A stretch of DNA of 64,000 nt from Advenella incenata (GCF_004217095.1 NZ_SHKO01000001.1:62001-126000); one strand, 5' to 3'; positions 1-8,583 are shown, numbered from the stretch's first letter. Numbers and translations: made by a program. The notes: a model not told the origin generated them from the letters alone.

Positions 1-162
1 GATGGATTATTGACCTTGCGTACTCACCCAGTTACGCAAATGCGTAGAGCACCGTACTGCTTGATGGGTGTTTGCTTTGAGTGCTTGCTGAAGGTAGATG
101 GACTACAGCAGCGCGCTTGCATGGTGATGGTGAAGAGTGATATGGAAGTAAAAACGCAATGA
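1..162 (+). CDS. 2Fe-2S subunit of an HcnA-like dehydrogenase, C-terminal part
   Basis: Partial gene entering from the left edge; the visible 53 codons end in TGA overlapping the ATG of the next gene (ATGA). Cysteines fall at visible residues 20, 25, 28 and 40, the C-x4-C-x2-C-x11-C pattern of plant-type [2Fe-2S] ferredoxin domains, within context resembling small subunits such as HcnA or OoxC (YCLMGVCFECLLKVDG, then RAC). With the two FAD proteins downstream it would form a three-subunit dehydrogenase. In known relatives this subunit relays electrons from the flavins. The N-terminal half is outside the window. Confidence 0.8.
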   Translation, partial: DGLLTLRTHPVTQMRRAPYCLMGVCFECLLKVDGLQQRACMVMVKSDMEVKTQ

Positions 163-1520
163 CTCAATACGATCTTATCGTAATCGGAGCCGGGCCCGCT
201 GGTATGGCGATGTCGACTGAATGTGCGCAATCAGGGATGAGAGTGTTGTTACTTGATGAGCAGCCAGCACCTGGGGGACAAATATATCGAGCTGTGACGG
301 AATCTAGATTAGAAAATGCGACAGTACTTAATAATGATTATTGGCGTGGAGCTCAGCTCAGTGCCGGCCTTGATTGCCAAAATATAAAGTATGTTAAGGG
401 TGCTCGGGTTTGGTATGCGAAGCCTTCCGTTGAGGTTTGGTATAGTTTTGATGGCCATTCTATCAAGGCTACAGCAAAATATATTGCCATCGCTATCGGT
501 GCGCGTGAAAGACCTGTCGCTATTTCTGGCTGGACTTTACCTGGTGTCTTTTCGGCTGGCGCTGCCCAAGTTTTGCTGAAATCGGCAGGGATTGCTGCAG
601 ATGACGTTGTTTTGGCTGGATCAGGGCCATTGCTTTATCTTGTCGCTGCTCAATATATCTCGGCTGGGAAAAAAATCAAGGCATTACTCGACACTACCCC
701 ATGGGGTAATTATCAAAAAGCGATGAGGGGGCTTCCTGGGGCAATCATTCAAGGGCAGTTGTACAAAGGACTCCAACTCCTTGCAAAAATACGTTTAGCT
801 GGAATTTCGGTTCACAATGGAGTGAAGGACGTACGCATTTTTGGAGATCAATCGGTACAGTCAATCTCCTGGAGAAAAGGCGTGAAGACACAGGAGCTGG
901 CGTGCGAGACGGTCTTTCTTCATGAAGGATTGGTTCCAAATATCGAATTTTCTGTGGCATTAGGTTGTGATTGGTCTTGGTCATCTGTGCGTTGTGCTTG
1001 GGAGATAAAAGTCAATGAAATTTGGGAAACTTCGCTCCCGAATGTCTACGCAATAGGTGACTGTGCACGAATTGTCGGTGCTGATGTTTCAGAGATTCAA
1101 GGACGTCTTGCAGGGCTACAGCTGGCACGAAAGGCGAACGGTAAAGAGGTAAGTGAGCGTGAAGCAAATTTAGTTAGGCAACTGGCTAAGCACATGCGAT
1201 TACGCCGCTTTTTAGATCAACTCTATTCGCCCTCAGATGAGAATTTGCTCACACTTGAATCTGATACCGTGGTATGTCGGTGTGAGAACGTTAAGATTCA
1301 TACACTAGAAGAATTAATTGATAAAGCTCAGGGGAATCTGAATTTCATCAAGAGTCTTACTCGATGTGGCATGGGTCCCTGTCAGGGGCGAATGTGTTCC
1401 CACTCTGTGGCTGTACTTGGGCGAATTCATCAACTTGCAGGAGTAGCTCCCTCCCGTCAACGTCTTCCGTTAGCACCGATAACTATTAGTGAGCTTGCTG
1501 CTCTAGAGGACATCGAATGA
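159..1520 (+). CDS. FAD-dependent oxidoreductase with BFD-like 2Fe-2S domain (HcnB/opine oxidase alpha type)
   Basis: 453 residues. The N-terminus carries a Rossmann FAD motif (GAGPAGMA, residues 11-18), with a second nucleotide-binding region near residues 145-160 (LAGSGP). The C-terminal domain has C373, C375, C403 and C408, the C-x-C...C-x4-C arrangement of bacterioferritin-associated-ferredoxin-like [2Fe-2S] domains. This matches the large subunit of hydrogen cyanide synthase, opine oxidase and D-hydroxyproline dehydrogenase. It overlaps both neighbours by 4 bp, so the three subunits are translationally coupled. The substrate cannot be read from sequence; an amino or imino acid is likely from the family. 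Confidence 0.85.
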   Translation: MTQYDLIVIGAGPAGMAMSTECAQSGMRVLLLDEQPAPGGQIYRAVTESRLENATVLNNDYWRGAQLSAGLDCQNIKYVKGARVWYAKPSVEVWYSFDGHSIKATAKYIAIAIGARERPVAISGWTLPGVFSAGAAQVLLKSAGIAADDVVLAGSGPLLYLVAAQYISAGKKIKALLDTTPWGNYQKAMRGLPGAIIQGQLYKGLQLLAKIRLAGISVHNGVKDVRIFGDQSVQSISWRKGVKTQELACETVFLHEGLVPNIEFSVALGCDWSWSSVRCAWEIKVNEIWETSLPNVYAIGDCARIVGADVSEIQGRLAGLQLARKANGKEVSEREANLVRQLAKHMRLRRFLDQLYSPSDENLLTLESDTVVCRCENVKIHTLEELIDKAQGNLNFIKSLTRCGMGPCQGRMCSHSVAVLGRIHQLAGVAPSRQRLPLAPITISELAALEDIE

Positions 1521-2647
1521 CCGCATTTACTGCACAAGTAGCCATAATAGGTTCGGGCATACAGGGGTCAGCAGCTGCTAGAGAGCTCGCCTTTAGAGGT
1601 GTTGATGTTATTGTTATCGAAGCAGAGTATGCTGGGCGCCATGCATCAGGCGTGAATGCTGGAGGGGTTCGGACACTGAACAGAAGTATTGCCGAGCTGC
1701 CTTTAGCATTGGCTTCTAAACGGCTGTGGTCGCGTATTGAGGAACTGGTTGATGATGACTGCGGCTATCGCCAGGTCGGCCAGTTAAATGTGGCTGTCGA
1801 TGATGAGTCTTTGGAACGATTTCGCCGTCGCAATGATGAGTTTATTCGCGCAAATATCCCTCACGTCGAGCGCTTGTTGACACCTGAAGAGGTACGCGAA
1901 ATCTTACCAGACTTTGCAGGCCCTATAGCTGGCGGTGCTTATGTACCTGATGATGGCTACGCTTTGCCATTTCATACAACTCAGGCATTCCGGCGTAAGG
2001 CTGAGGCTCTAGGGGCAAGATTCATCGAGGGTGACGCGGTTCAAGCAGCTAAGAAAGCAGAGAATGGATGGCGTTTATTTACTGCTAGCGGACATGAAGT
2101 TCGTGCTAATCAGATTATAAATTGCACAGGAGCCTGGGCAGCAGAGATCGGAAAATTGTTCGGCGATAAACTCCCGATTCAACCGAATGGTTCAATGCAA
2201 ATTGTAACCACTAGGCTACCTGCCTTTCTGCCTGTGGTAGTCGGCGTATGGGGACGCTCGATGTCGGCGAAGCAATTCGAGAACGGTACAGTTGTTCTCG
2301 GAGGCGGGCGTCGTAGTCCTGTAGATATTAAGACAAAACGTGCAGATTTAACTTTGCCCGGGTTGGTATTAGCGGCACGACAGGCCTCTACATTTTTTCC
2401 ACTATTGGGTAAAGCGACTATTGCTCGGAGTTGGTCGGGAATTGAAGCATTTACTCCAGATGGAATGCCTGTGATCGGTTTTGGTAGTGCTCCAGGAGTG
2501 GTGCACGCCGCCGGCTTTTCAGCGCATGGGTTTCAGGTAGGGCCTGCAATTGGTGTTGTACTGGCTGATTTGGTTACGGCTGGACGGTCATCGATTCCTA
2601 TAGCTGCTTTATCTTTGACTCGCTTCAATGAGAACAGAGGTCATTAA
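1517..2647 (+). CDS. FAD-dependent oxidoreductase, DAO family (HcnC/opine oxidase beta type)
   Basis: 376 residues. A Rossmann FAD motif sits at the N-terminus (GSGIQGSAAAREL, about residues 12-24), and the C-terminus has the GFSAHGFQVGPAIG segment typical of DadA/sarcosine-oxidase-like DAO proteins. In relatives this subunit holds the flavin that oxidises the amine or amino acid. It overlaps the upstream gene at ATGA and closes the operon. Only 6 bp after its stop lies a decayed transposase end, so genes that once followed may have been lost. Candidate substrates are opines, D-hydroxyproline or glycine-like compounds. Confidence 0.85.
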   Translation: MTAFTAQVAIIGSGIQGSAAARELAFRGVDVIVIEAEYAGRHASGVNAGGVRTLNRSIAELPLALASKRLWSRIEELVDDDCGYRQVGQLNVAVDDESLERFRRRNDEFIRANIPHVERLLTPEEVREILPDFAGPIAGGAYVPDDGYALPFHTTQAFRRKAEALGARFIEGDAVQAAKKAENGWRLFTASGHEVRANQIINCTGAWAAEIGKLFGDKLPIQPNGSMQIVTTRLPAFLPVVVGVWGRSMSAKQFENGTVVLGGGRRSPVDIKTKRADLTLPGLVLAARQASTFFPLLGKATIARSWSGIEAFTPDGMPVIGFGSAPGVVHAAGFSAHGFQVGPAIGVVLADLVTAGRSSIPIAALSLTRFNENRGH

Positions 2648-2653
2648 TAAAAA

Positions 2654-2794
2654 ATGCAGGCATGGCCTTCGCTTCAAAACACAGCAGCGTATTGTCGTGC
2701 TATCGGAGTTTGGATACGCTTTTACAATCATCGGCGCCTACACCAAATGTTGACTATGATAACGCCGACTACCGCAGTAGCATTAGTCGCGTAA
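2654..2794 (+). pseudogene. IS3-family transposase C-terminal remnant
   Basis: A 46-codon open frame contains GVWIRFYNHRRLHQML followed by a T-P motif. That is the hallmark C-terminal segment of IS3-type DDE transposases (I-x-F-YN-x-R-x-H-x-x-L, then TP). The catalytic DDE core is absent, no RBS is visible and no terminal inverted repeat was found, so this is the tail of a lost element. It separates the dehydrogenase operon from the SDR/HxlR pair and probably marks an old insertion or deletion boundary. Confidence 0.6.
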
Positions 2795-2847
2795 GTTGAG
2801 CAGAAAACGCTGGGTCATTACAAATACGCTTCCACGTCCGGTATCGC

Positions 2848-3597
2848 TTAAATTTGCGCCAGTCCACCGTCAACGAAGACTTCGCTGCCAGTCATAAAGC
2901 TGCTCTCGTCAGAAGCCAGGAATAAGGCGACAGCGGCGATCTCATCCGAATCTCCAATGCGTCCAAGCGGCGCTCCCTGAGCGAAATTGGCCAGCAAACT
3001 CTCTTTTTTTCCCGAGCTCTCCAGTACATTAAACAGCCCTGGCGTTGCTGTGGAGCCAGGAGAGAGCACATTTACGCGGATCCCCGTTCCCTGCAGGTCC
3101 AGCGCCCAGCTTCTGGCAAAGTTACGAATTGCCGCTTTCGAAGCACTGTAAACGCTAAATGCCGGTGTGCCCATTGATCCGGTTGTCGAGCCGGTCAGAA
3201 TAATCGAACCGCCGTGCGACATGAGCGGCAGCGCCTTCTGCACGGTAAACAGTGTCCCTTTTACGTTAACGTTAAACGTATTCTCATACGATTCCTCGGT
3301 AATTGCGCCAAGCGGCTGAAGTTCACCCAAGCCCGCATTAGCGAAAAGGATGTCAACTTTCCCTTTCACTTGCCCAATGTGAGAAAAAATACGTTCCAGA
3401 TCAATCAGCTTTGATATGTCACCCTGAATCGCAAGCGCTTCATGGCCTATCAGCGCAATGGCTTCATCAAGCTCTTTCTGACGGCGTCCTATGATGACCA
3501 CCTGCGCGCCTTCCTGGGCAAAGCGCCTGGCCGTAGCCAGACCTATACCGCTATTTCCGCCGGTAATCACCGCTATTTTTCCTGCTAATCTACTCAT
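2848..3597 (-). CDS. SDR family oxidoreductase
   Basis: 249 residues, the usual length of a classical short-chain dehydrogenase. It shows the cofactor glycine motif TGGNSGIG (12-19), NAG at 87-89, catalytic S137 and the Y150-x3-K154 pair. R38-R39 after the second strand suggests NADP(H) preference. A strong Shine-Dalgarno (AGGAGGG) precedes the ATG. It is divergent from an HxlR regulator, a common pairing in which the regulator senses a reactive or electrophilic compound and induces the reductase. The substrate is not predictable. Confidence 0.85.
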   Translation of the reverse strand: MSRLAGKIAVITGGNSGIGLATARRFAQEGAQVVIIGRRQKELDEAIALIGHEALAIQGDISKLIDLERIFSHIGQVKGKVDILFANAGLGELQPLGAITEESYENTFNVNVKGTLFTVQKALPLMSHGGSIILTGSTTGSMGTPAFSVYSASKAAIRNFARSWALDLQGTGIRVNVLSPGSTATPGLFNVLESSGKKESLLANFAQGAPLGRIGDSDEIAAVALFLASDESSFMTGSEVFVDGGLAQI

Positions 3598-3695
3598 AAC
3601 GCCCTCCTAAACTGTGGAAGGTCATAGCATAAACAACGTTAAACAATTAGTATAGTATGCACTTTTTGGTAAGTACCTGGCGAATGTGAACTTAT

Positions 3696-4058
3696 ATGCT
3701 AAATCAGAATTTCAACTGTGGTCTGGAAGCGTCGTTGGCGGTACTAAGCGGGAAGTGGAAACCGCTAGTACTGTTTTACCTCGCCCACGAGGTACATCGT
3801 TACGGGCAGCTGAAGCGCGCCATTGGAAAAGTAAGCGACAAGGTATTGATTCAACAGCTAAAAGAGCTTCAGCAGGATGGCGTGGTCGAACGTACCGACT
3901 ACGGCGAAATTCCGCCCAAGGTTGAGTACTCCTTAACCGGTTTCGGCCACTCGCTCGCTCGCGCGCTAGCGCCACTCTGTCAGTGGGGAGAGCTGCATAC
4001 GGAACAGATTAGAAATATCGTGCGCAACCGAGAGAAGCCGCAGAGCGATCGCCAGTAA
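3696..4058 (+). CDS. HxlR family transcriptional regulator
   Basis: 120 residues, one winged helix-turn-helix domain of the HxlR/YtfH type. Recognisable signatures are the GKWKPLVLFYL segment near residues 20-30, the RYGQLKRAIG recognition region and the RTDYGEIPPKVEYSLT wing. It starts 98 bp from the divergent SDR gene, and the AT-rich gap (TATAGT box near 3652) should hold both promoters. HxlR proteins often respond to aldehydes or quinones through cysteines; this one has few (C8 and a late one), so the signal is open. Confidence 0.85.
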   Translation: MLNQNFNCGLEASLAVLSGKWKPLVLFYLAHEVHRYGQLKRAIGKVSDKVLIQQLKELQQDGVVERTDYGEIPPKVEYSLTGFGHSLARALAPLCQWGELHTEQIRNIVRNREKPQSDRQ

Positions 4059-4234
4059 GCGGGGGTATCCAACAACTGCTTTCGCATGCGCGCCCGAGGC
4101 CCCCGTACCGGGCCCGGTTGTGTGCGCGCGGAGACCAATGTCTACAAAATGAGGGGTCTGGTGGATGAGCCAGGCCTCGTCTGGAAACATCGTGGTTCTG
4201 TGATGGTTGGAAGCAAGCCAATAGTAGGATTCAA

Positions 4235-4849
4235 TCATCGTTTCGTCTCTTTTGTGAAACTTACGTCAGGGTTAAGAAGCGCTAGCGCTGGACGGACCAT
4301 CCCTTCGAGCAATTCTCGTTCCGGTCGTGTTCTCGCTATGACGCGCAGTCCGATATGGACGCCCAGTAGTAGCCGCCCCAGGTCAGTGGCAGATTGGGTT
4401 GCTGTTATCGTTCCGTCTTGCTGGCCGGCTTGGACGCATCGACGAAAGAACGCCTCGATATGTTCAAGAACCTCGGTGACAATCTCTCGGAACTCTGGAT
4501 CGTGGGGCGCAACTTCTAATGCCGAATTAACAAGCATGCATCCTTTTCGCTGACTATCGGTCAGGGATCGTTGAATGATCTCTGAAAAAAAAGCGCTAAT
4601 TGCTTGAGGTGGAGATAGCTTGCCTTCAAACCGGCGCACACGATCTGCGAAGCTGGTTTCGATGTAATGATTGAGCGCCCTGCGATATAAGGATCGTTTG
4701 TCGCCGAAAGCGTTATACAAGCTTGCGCCGGTCAATCCCATTTTTTCGGCAAGCTCTCTGGTAGAGGTTGCTTCGTACCCACGTTCCCAAAAACAGTCGA
4801 TAGCGGCAGCTAGCACTTCAGTTTCATTAAATTCTCTTGGTCGGCCCAT
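4235..4849 (-). CDS. TetR/AcrR family transcriptional regulator
   Basis: 204 residues. The N-terminal helix-turn-helix spans about residues 8-55 (GRPREFNETEVLAAAIDCFW... TGASLYNAFGDKRSLY). The C-terminal ligand domain resembles that of AcrR-type repressors controlling detoxification genes. The gene is divergent from the EamA-GST-SDR-dehalogenase operon, and the intergenic region holds a near-perfect inverted repeat built over a sigma-70 promoter (4897-4934). That is the expected placement of its operator, so I infer that it represses the operon and itself. Confidence 0.88.
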   Translation of the reverse strand: MGRPREFNETEVLAAAIDCFWERGYEATSTRELAEKMGLTGASLYNAFGDKRSLYRRALNHYIETSFADRVRRFEGKLSPPQAISAFFSEIIQRSLTDSQRKGCMLVNSALEVAPHDPEFREIVTEVLEHIEAFFRRCVQAGQQDGTITATQSATDLGRLLLGVHIGLRVIARTRPERELLEGMVRPALALLNPDVSFTKETKR

Positions 4850-4896
4850 AAAGCGGTTGCCTATAAATGTGACACATGCCAGGTGTTAATCTAGTA

Positions 4897-4934
4897 CTTG
4901 ACCATTTTAGATCGATCGCTTTAGAATGGTCAAG
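4897..4934 (+). promoter_or_regulatory. TetR-type operator overlapping the EamA operon promoter
   Basis: CTTGACCATT (4897-4906) is repeated as its exact reverse complement AATGGTCAAG (4925-4934). With flanking bases the half-sites match at 13 of 15 positions. Within the dyad, TTGACC (4898-4903) and TAGAAT (4922-4927), separated by 18 bp, form a good sigma-70 promoter reading toward the EamA gene. A repressor bound here would cover both promoter boxes. The transcript start would fall near 4934. Confidence 0.7.
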
Positions 4935-5016
4935 CATTCAGTGAATGATTTTCCGCCTGTTAAAGAAGTCTTCTAACTTCGACGCTCACTTTTCAAATGT
5001 TTTGGCAAATGCAAAC

Positions 5017-5931
5017 ATGTCCCCCAACTTGACACCACCTGTACGATGGATCCGTGGCTTGGCCTTTGCTGCGATCTCCGTTTTAATATTTTCCGGATGG
5101 TTCGTGGTTACGCGATTTACGGTCACGCATCAGTTGCGCATCTGGGATGTCACAGCGCTGCGCTTTGGGGCTGGGGCGATTCTGCTGGCTCCGGTGCTAT
5201 TTAAGCAACGCCTGTCGGCGGGGGCGTGGCTGGAAGGCCTGCTCTATTCTGTGCTTTGGGGGGCCCCCTTTGTGTTGCTCGTCGCTACCGGTCTGAAGCT
5301 CACCACGGCTGCGCAGGCGTCATCAATTGTTCCCGCGCTAATGCCCGTAATGACTGGTTTGATTAGCTGGTATCTGACGAAACAGCGACCTGCTGGTTCG
5401 ACGATCGGGAGTTACCTGGCTATATTGATGGGTTTGGTTGCGCTGGTGGCCAGTCGCCCGGAGACTGACGGCGCGATTGATACGCTGGGCTATGGTGCGC
5501 TGGTGCTGGCGGCACTGACTTGGGCTGTTTATTCGGTACGCTTTCGCACTAGCGAGCTGTCCGCGCTCCAGTCTGCTGCGCTGATTTGCTTCTGGTCGGC
5601 GGTGGTCTTCATCCCAGTGTATGTCGGATGGGACCTGTCAAGACTGGACCAAGCGTCCACTAATGAAATCGTGTTCCAGTTTGTCTACCAAGGCGTATTC
5701 ATGAGCGGTGTGGCGCTCTTTGCCTATAACCGGGCGGTAGCCGTGCTCGGTTCCGGCGCCGCATCGGCCATGATGGCGCTGGTTCCTGTTTTGGCAACGC
5801 TTTTAGCGGTGCCTGTATTGGGTGAAGTGCCGTCCTTGCTTGGGGTTGCGGCAATCATCATTATCTCGCTGGGCGTTCTTATTGCTGCCAGACGTCCATT
5901 TCCTGTTGCCATTATTAAACGTGCCAAGTAG
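5017..5931 (+). CDS. EamA/DMT family transporter
   Basis: 304 residues from this ATG, close to the family norm of about 300. About ten hydrophobic segments form two EamA repeats (five-plus-five architecture), with the typical VPALMPVMTGLISW-like motif in the first half and LVPVLATLLAVPVLGE in the second. An in-frame ATG at 4945 would add 24 residues, but it lies only about 11 nt after the predicted transcript start and has no Shine-Dalgarno. Inner-membrane exporter of a small metabolite; in this operon it may remove a toxic substrate or product. First gene of a four-gene run. Confidence 0.85.
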   Translation: MSPNLTPPVRWIRGLAFAAISVLIFSGWFVVTRFTVTHQLRIWDVTALRFGAGAILLAPVLFKQRLSAGAWLEGLLYSVLWGAPFVLLVATGLKLTTAAQASSIVPALMPVMTGLISWYLTKQRPAGSTIGSYLAILMGLVALVASRPETDGAIDTLGYGALVLAALTWAVYSVRFRTSELSALQSAALICFWSAVVFIPVYVGWDLSRLDQASTNEIVFQFVYQGVFMSGVALFAYNRAVAVLGSGAASAMMALVPVLATLLAVPVLGEVPSLLGVAAIIIISLGVLIAARRPFPVAIIKRAK

Positions 5932-5943
5932 GAGGCATTACAC

Positions 5944-6648
5944 ATGATTCGTTTCTATTATCATCCGACACCAAATCCGGCCAAAATTTCACTCTTTCTC
6001 GAAGAATCCGGATTGGATTACGAGGTCGTGCCAGTGGATACAAGCAAGGGGCAGCAGCACGATCCTGAATTTCGCACAATAAATCCGAACGGCAAGGTCC
6101 CTGCTATTGTAGATCTGGATGGGCCGGGTGGTATACAGGCGACGGTCTTCGATTCTACGGCAATTCTGATTTACCTTGCAGAGAAGACGGGGCGCTTTCT
6201 CGGCCAGGCCCAGGATCGTCCGCAGCTGTTGTCGTGGCTGCTTTTTCTTGCCAGTGGCTTGGGACCGTTTTCGGGGCAGTCGGTACACTTTCAGCATGCA
6301 GCGCCTGGGGGACTGGACTATGCCGTCAATCGCTACCGCCGCGAAGCCGAGCGTCATTACAAGGTCTTGGACGACCATTTGGCTGATCGGGAATTTATCG
6401 TCGGCAACGAATACACCATCGCCGATATGTCTGCTTGGGGATGGCTGGACCGAGCATCCAGGGTGATGAAGGGCACTGAAGATCCGTTGGCGCTTTACCC
6501 GAACATCAAACGTTGGTTTCAAGGCATCGATGCAAGGCCGGCCGTTTCACGCGCGCGGATGGTTGGCACCGATATTGCATTTAAGAAGGTCAATGATGAG
6601 CAGACTCAGCGTGCGCTGTTCCCTTCGAATTTTCTGCCGGCGGCCTGA
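5944..6648 (+). CDS. glutathione S-transferase, nu-class (YfcG/YghU-like)
   Basis: 234 residues. The thioredoxin-fold N-domain has HPTPNPAKI at residues 7-15; the T-x-N motif at the glutathione site is characteristic of nu-class YfcG/YghU proteins. The NGKVPAI loop (cis-Pro) and DSTAILIYLAE follow, then an all-helical C-domain. Relatives show disulfide-bond reductase and peroxidase activity with glutathione. A strong RBS (GGAGG) sits 8 nt upstream and only 12 bp separate it from the exporter gene, so they are co-transcribed. Together with the dehalogenase this suggests processing of electrophilic or halogenated compounds. Confidence 0.85.
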   Translation: MIRFYYHPTPNPAKISLFLEESGLDYEVVPVDTSKGQQHDPEFRTINPNGKVPAIVDLDGPGGIQATVFDSTAILIYLAEKTGRFLGQAQDRPQLLSWLLFLASGLGPFSGQSVHFQHAAPGGLDYAVNRYRREAERHYKVLDDHLADREFIVGNEYTIADMSAWGWLDRASRVMKGTEDPLALYPNIKRWFQGIDARPAVSRARMVGTDIAFKKVNDEQTQRALFPSNFLPAA

Positions 6649-6687
6649 ACAGCCGTCCATAAATCGTACTTTGAGGTATAGATAAAC

Positions 6688-7494
6688 ATGAACGTACAGG
6701 GAAAGAAAGTTTTGATTACCGGAGGATCGAGCGGTATTGGGCTGGCTACGGCCACCGAGCTTGTCCACAAAGGCGCCCAGGTCTTTATCGTTGGGCGTCG
6801 TGATAACGTCGTTACGCAGGCGGTTGAGCAGCTACGCGCGGCTGGCGGGCAGGCCGATGGCATTGATGCGGATGTTGGAACGAAGGAAGGCCGGGGCCGA
6901 GCTTTGGCGGCTGCCCGAGTCTCGATGAGCGGGGTAGATATTTTAATTAACAGCGCAGGAGGCGTGCGTGCGGGCAGGCTGGAAGACACGCCGGAATGCG
7001 ATATTGAAAAGATGGTGCAAGTCAATTTATTGGCACCCATTCTGTTGGCGCGAGCGGCAATGCCAGACTTGCGTGCGTCGCGCGACAGCATGATTGTGAA
7101 TGTGTCCTCCGGCATTGCTCTTGTGGGGGTACCCTTCTATACGACTTACGCGGCGGTCAAGGCGGGGATCTCGCATTTTGGAGAGGCGCTACGACGGGAG
7201 TTGAAAGGTGAGGGCGTGCATGTGCTGACGGTCTACCCCGGCGCTACCGATACGCCGATGATGACGTCATCGAGAGCGGGTCCCGATCTGGGTTTCGTTC
7301 GTGAACCGGCTAGCGCAGTGGCCAAGGCCATTATCCAGGGTATAGAAACCAACGCACTGCAGGTCATTCGTGGTGGCGAGGTGCGTGAGGCGATGATTGC
7401 ACAGAACCGCACAGATCCTCTTGTACTGGACGACAAGTTCACATCGCTCAAGCCCAAGCTTGCCGAAGCGGTAAAGGATCATTTTGCACTCTGA
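6688..7494 (+). CDS. SDR family oxidoreductase
   Basis: 268 residues, classical SDR. Motifs: TGGSSGIG at 11-18 for the cofactor, NSAGG in place of NAGG near residue 88, NVSSG with the catalytic serine, and the YAAVK catalytic Tyr-Lys pair. GRR after the second strand points to NADP(H). It lies 39 bp after the GST and 20 bp before the dehalogenase in one transcription unit. The C-terminal 40 residues extend beyond the minimal fold. In this operon it could oxidise or reduce the hydroxy or keto product of dehalogenation. Confidence 0.83.
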   Translation: MNVQGKKVLITGGSSGIGLATATELVHKGAQVFIVGRRDNVVTQAVEQLRAAGGQADGIDADVGTKEGRGRALAAARVSMSGVDILINSAGGVRAGRLEDTPECDIEKMVQVNLLAPILLARAAMPDLRASRDSMIVNVSSGIALVGVPFYTTYAAVKAGISHFGEALRRELKGEGVHVLTVYPGATDTPMMTSSRAGPDLGFVREPASAVAKAIIQGIETNALQVIRGGEVREAMIAQNRTDPLVLDDKFTSLKPKLAEAVKDHFAL

Positions 7495-7514
7495 TTTTGT
7501 AAAAGGAGCGTTCC

Positions 7515-8204
7515 ATGGCGGATACCAAAGCTATTGTATTTGATCTGTACGGCACGTTGTACGACGTTCACTCGGTCGCTCAGCAGTGCAATGTATTCTA
7601 TCCCGGGCAAGGTACGAAAATCAGCGAAATGTGGCGCCAGAAGCAGCTCGAATATACCTGGTTGCGCAGTTTGATGGGACAGTACATTTCGTTCGAGCAG
7701 GCGACCCATGATGCGCTCGTCTACACCTGCAATCACTTGAAGCTCTATCTCGACGAGAAGACTTGTGAGGTGCTGTGCGAGGCTTATCTGAACCTGTCGC
7801 CGTATCCTGAGGTGCCTGGCACACTGCAGCGCCTGAAAGACATGGATCTGCCGTTGGCCATCTTGTCCAATGGGTCGGCTTTCTCGATTGACAGTGTGGT
7901 TAAAAATTCAGGTTTGCGAGAATATTTTTCTCATCTGCTTAGCGTTGAATCCGTCGGCGTGTTCAAACCCGATCAACGCGTTTATACTCTCGCATGCGAA
8001 GCCTTGGGTCTACTACCTTCTCAGATTCTCTTTGTATCGTCGAATGCCTGGGATGCATCGGGCGCACGCTATTTTGGGTTTGACGTTTGCTGGATAAATC
8101 GTCGCGACAATACGTTTGACGAATTGGGTACTTCGCCCTCATATGTGGTTGGCGGGCTGGATGGAGTGCCGGAAATTGTCCGTGGTTCGGTCTCCAGCAC
8201 ATGA
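7515..8204 (+). CDS. (S)-2-haloacid dehalogenase, HAD type II
   Basis: 229 residues. Hydrolyses L-2-haloacids to D-2-hydroxyacids with inversion. Every catalytic residue described for L-DEX of Pseudomonas sp. YL is present at the same number: nucleophile D10, then T14, R41, S118, K151, Y157, S175, N177 and D180. The type II hallmark segments are clear: [21 protein letters not shown] and [11 protein letters not shown]. The RBS AAAGGAGCG lies 7 nt upstream. Last gene of the TetR-controlled operon, so the operon's function is probably uptake/efflux balance and detoxification or use of haloacids. Confidence 0.92.
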   Translation: MADTKAIVFDLYGTLYDVHSVAQQCNVFYPGQGTKISEMWRQKQLEYTWLRSLMGQYISFEQATHDALVYTCNHLKLYLDEKTCEVLCEAYLNLSPYPEVPGTLQRLKDMDLPLAILSNGSAFSIDSVVKNSGLREYFSHLLSVESVGVFKPDQRVYTLACEALGLLPSQILFVSSNAWDASGARYFGFDVCWINRRDNTFDELGTSPSYVVGGLDGVPEIVRGSVSST

Positions 8205-8291
8205 GGTTACATCCTAACAAAGACGTATATAACTTGAAGCGTATATGATAAAAATATTGTTTTAATTCAATGAATTAGTTAGCAGTTTTTA

Positions 8292-8334
8292 CCTTTTTTC
8301 AAATTTTCATTCATTATGAGAATTTGAAAAAAGG
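8292..8334. repeat. perfect 14-bp AT-rich inverted repeat
   Basis: CCTTTTTTCAAATT (8292-8305) is matched exactly by its reverse complement at 8321-8334, with a 15-nt loop. It lies in the 379-bp convergent gap between the dehalogenase and the RND gene, about 45 bp before the main terminator hairpin. There is no T-tract on the plus side after the stem, so it is not a standard terminator; on the minus strand transcripts would end in an A/U-rich stem. It may aid termination or mRNA stability. Confidence 0.55.
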
Positions 8335-8378
8335 CATTCTCACAATTAATGAAAAAACTTGTAGCGATACAGATTGCC

Positions 8379-8415
8379 AAACAGGCTCCGATGTTTTATC
8401 GGAGCCTGTTTTTAT
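8379..8415. terminator. rho-independent terminator between convergent operons
   Basis: A perfect 14-bp stem (AAACAGGCTCCGAT at 8379-8392 with its complement at 8398-8411), a GTTTT loop and a following T-rich run (TTTTATT). It lies about 175 bp after the dehalogenase stop and about 170 bp before the RND permease stop, so it can stop both converging transcripts, most clearly the plus-strand one. Confidence 0.85.
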
Positions 8416-8583
8416 TCGAGCAGAGCTTATCTTTACTTTCAATGATGCGCTACATTTTTATTAGGGCATGTTGCAGCATGCATTCCTGGCCACCCATAAT
8501 CTACAACCGAGCATGAGTGGTCAAGAAAACGACCGTGCCAGCAAACCCTCCGGCGCAATATCTATATAGACTTTCATATCAGA

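Noticed and set aside
3966-4238. 90-codon minus-strand frame overlapping the TetR stop and the HxlR 3' end
   Set aside because: The first part looks somewhat protein-like, but it has no RBS, no recognised family and its second half is antisense to the HxlR gene.
4086-4553. 155-codon plus-strand frame
   Set aside because: It is mostly antisense to the TetR gene, Ser/Arg-rich in the way of shadow frames and has no RBS.
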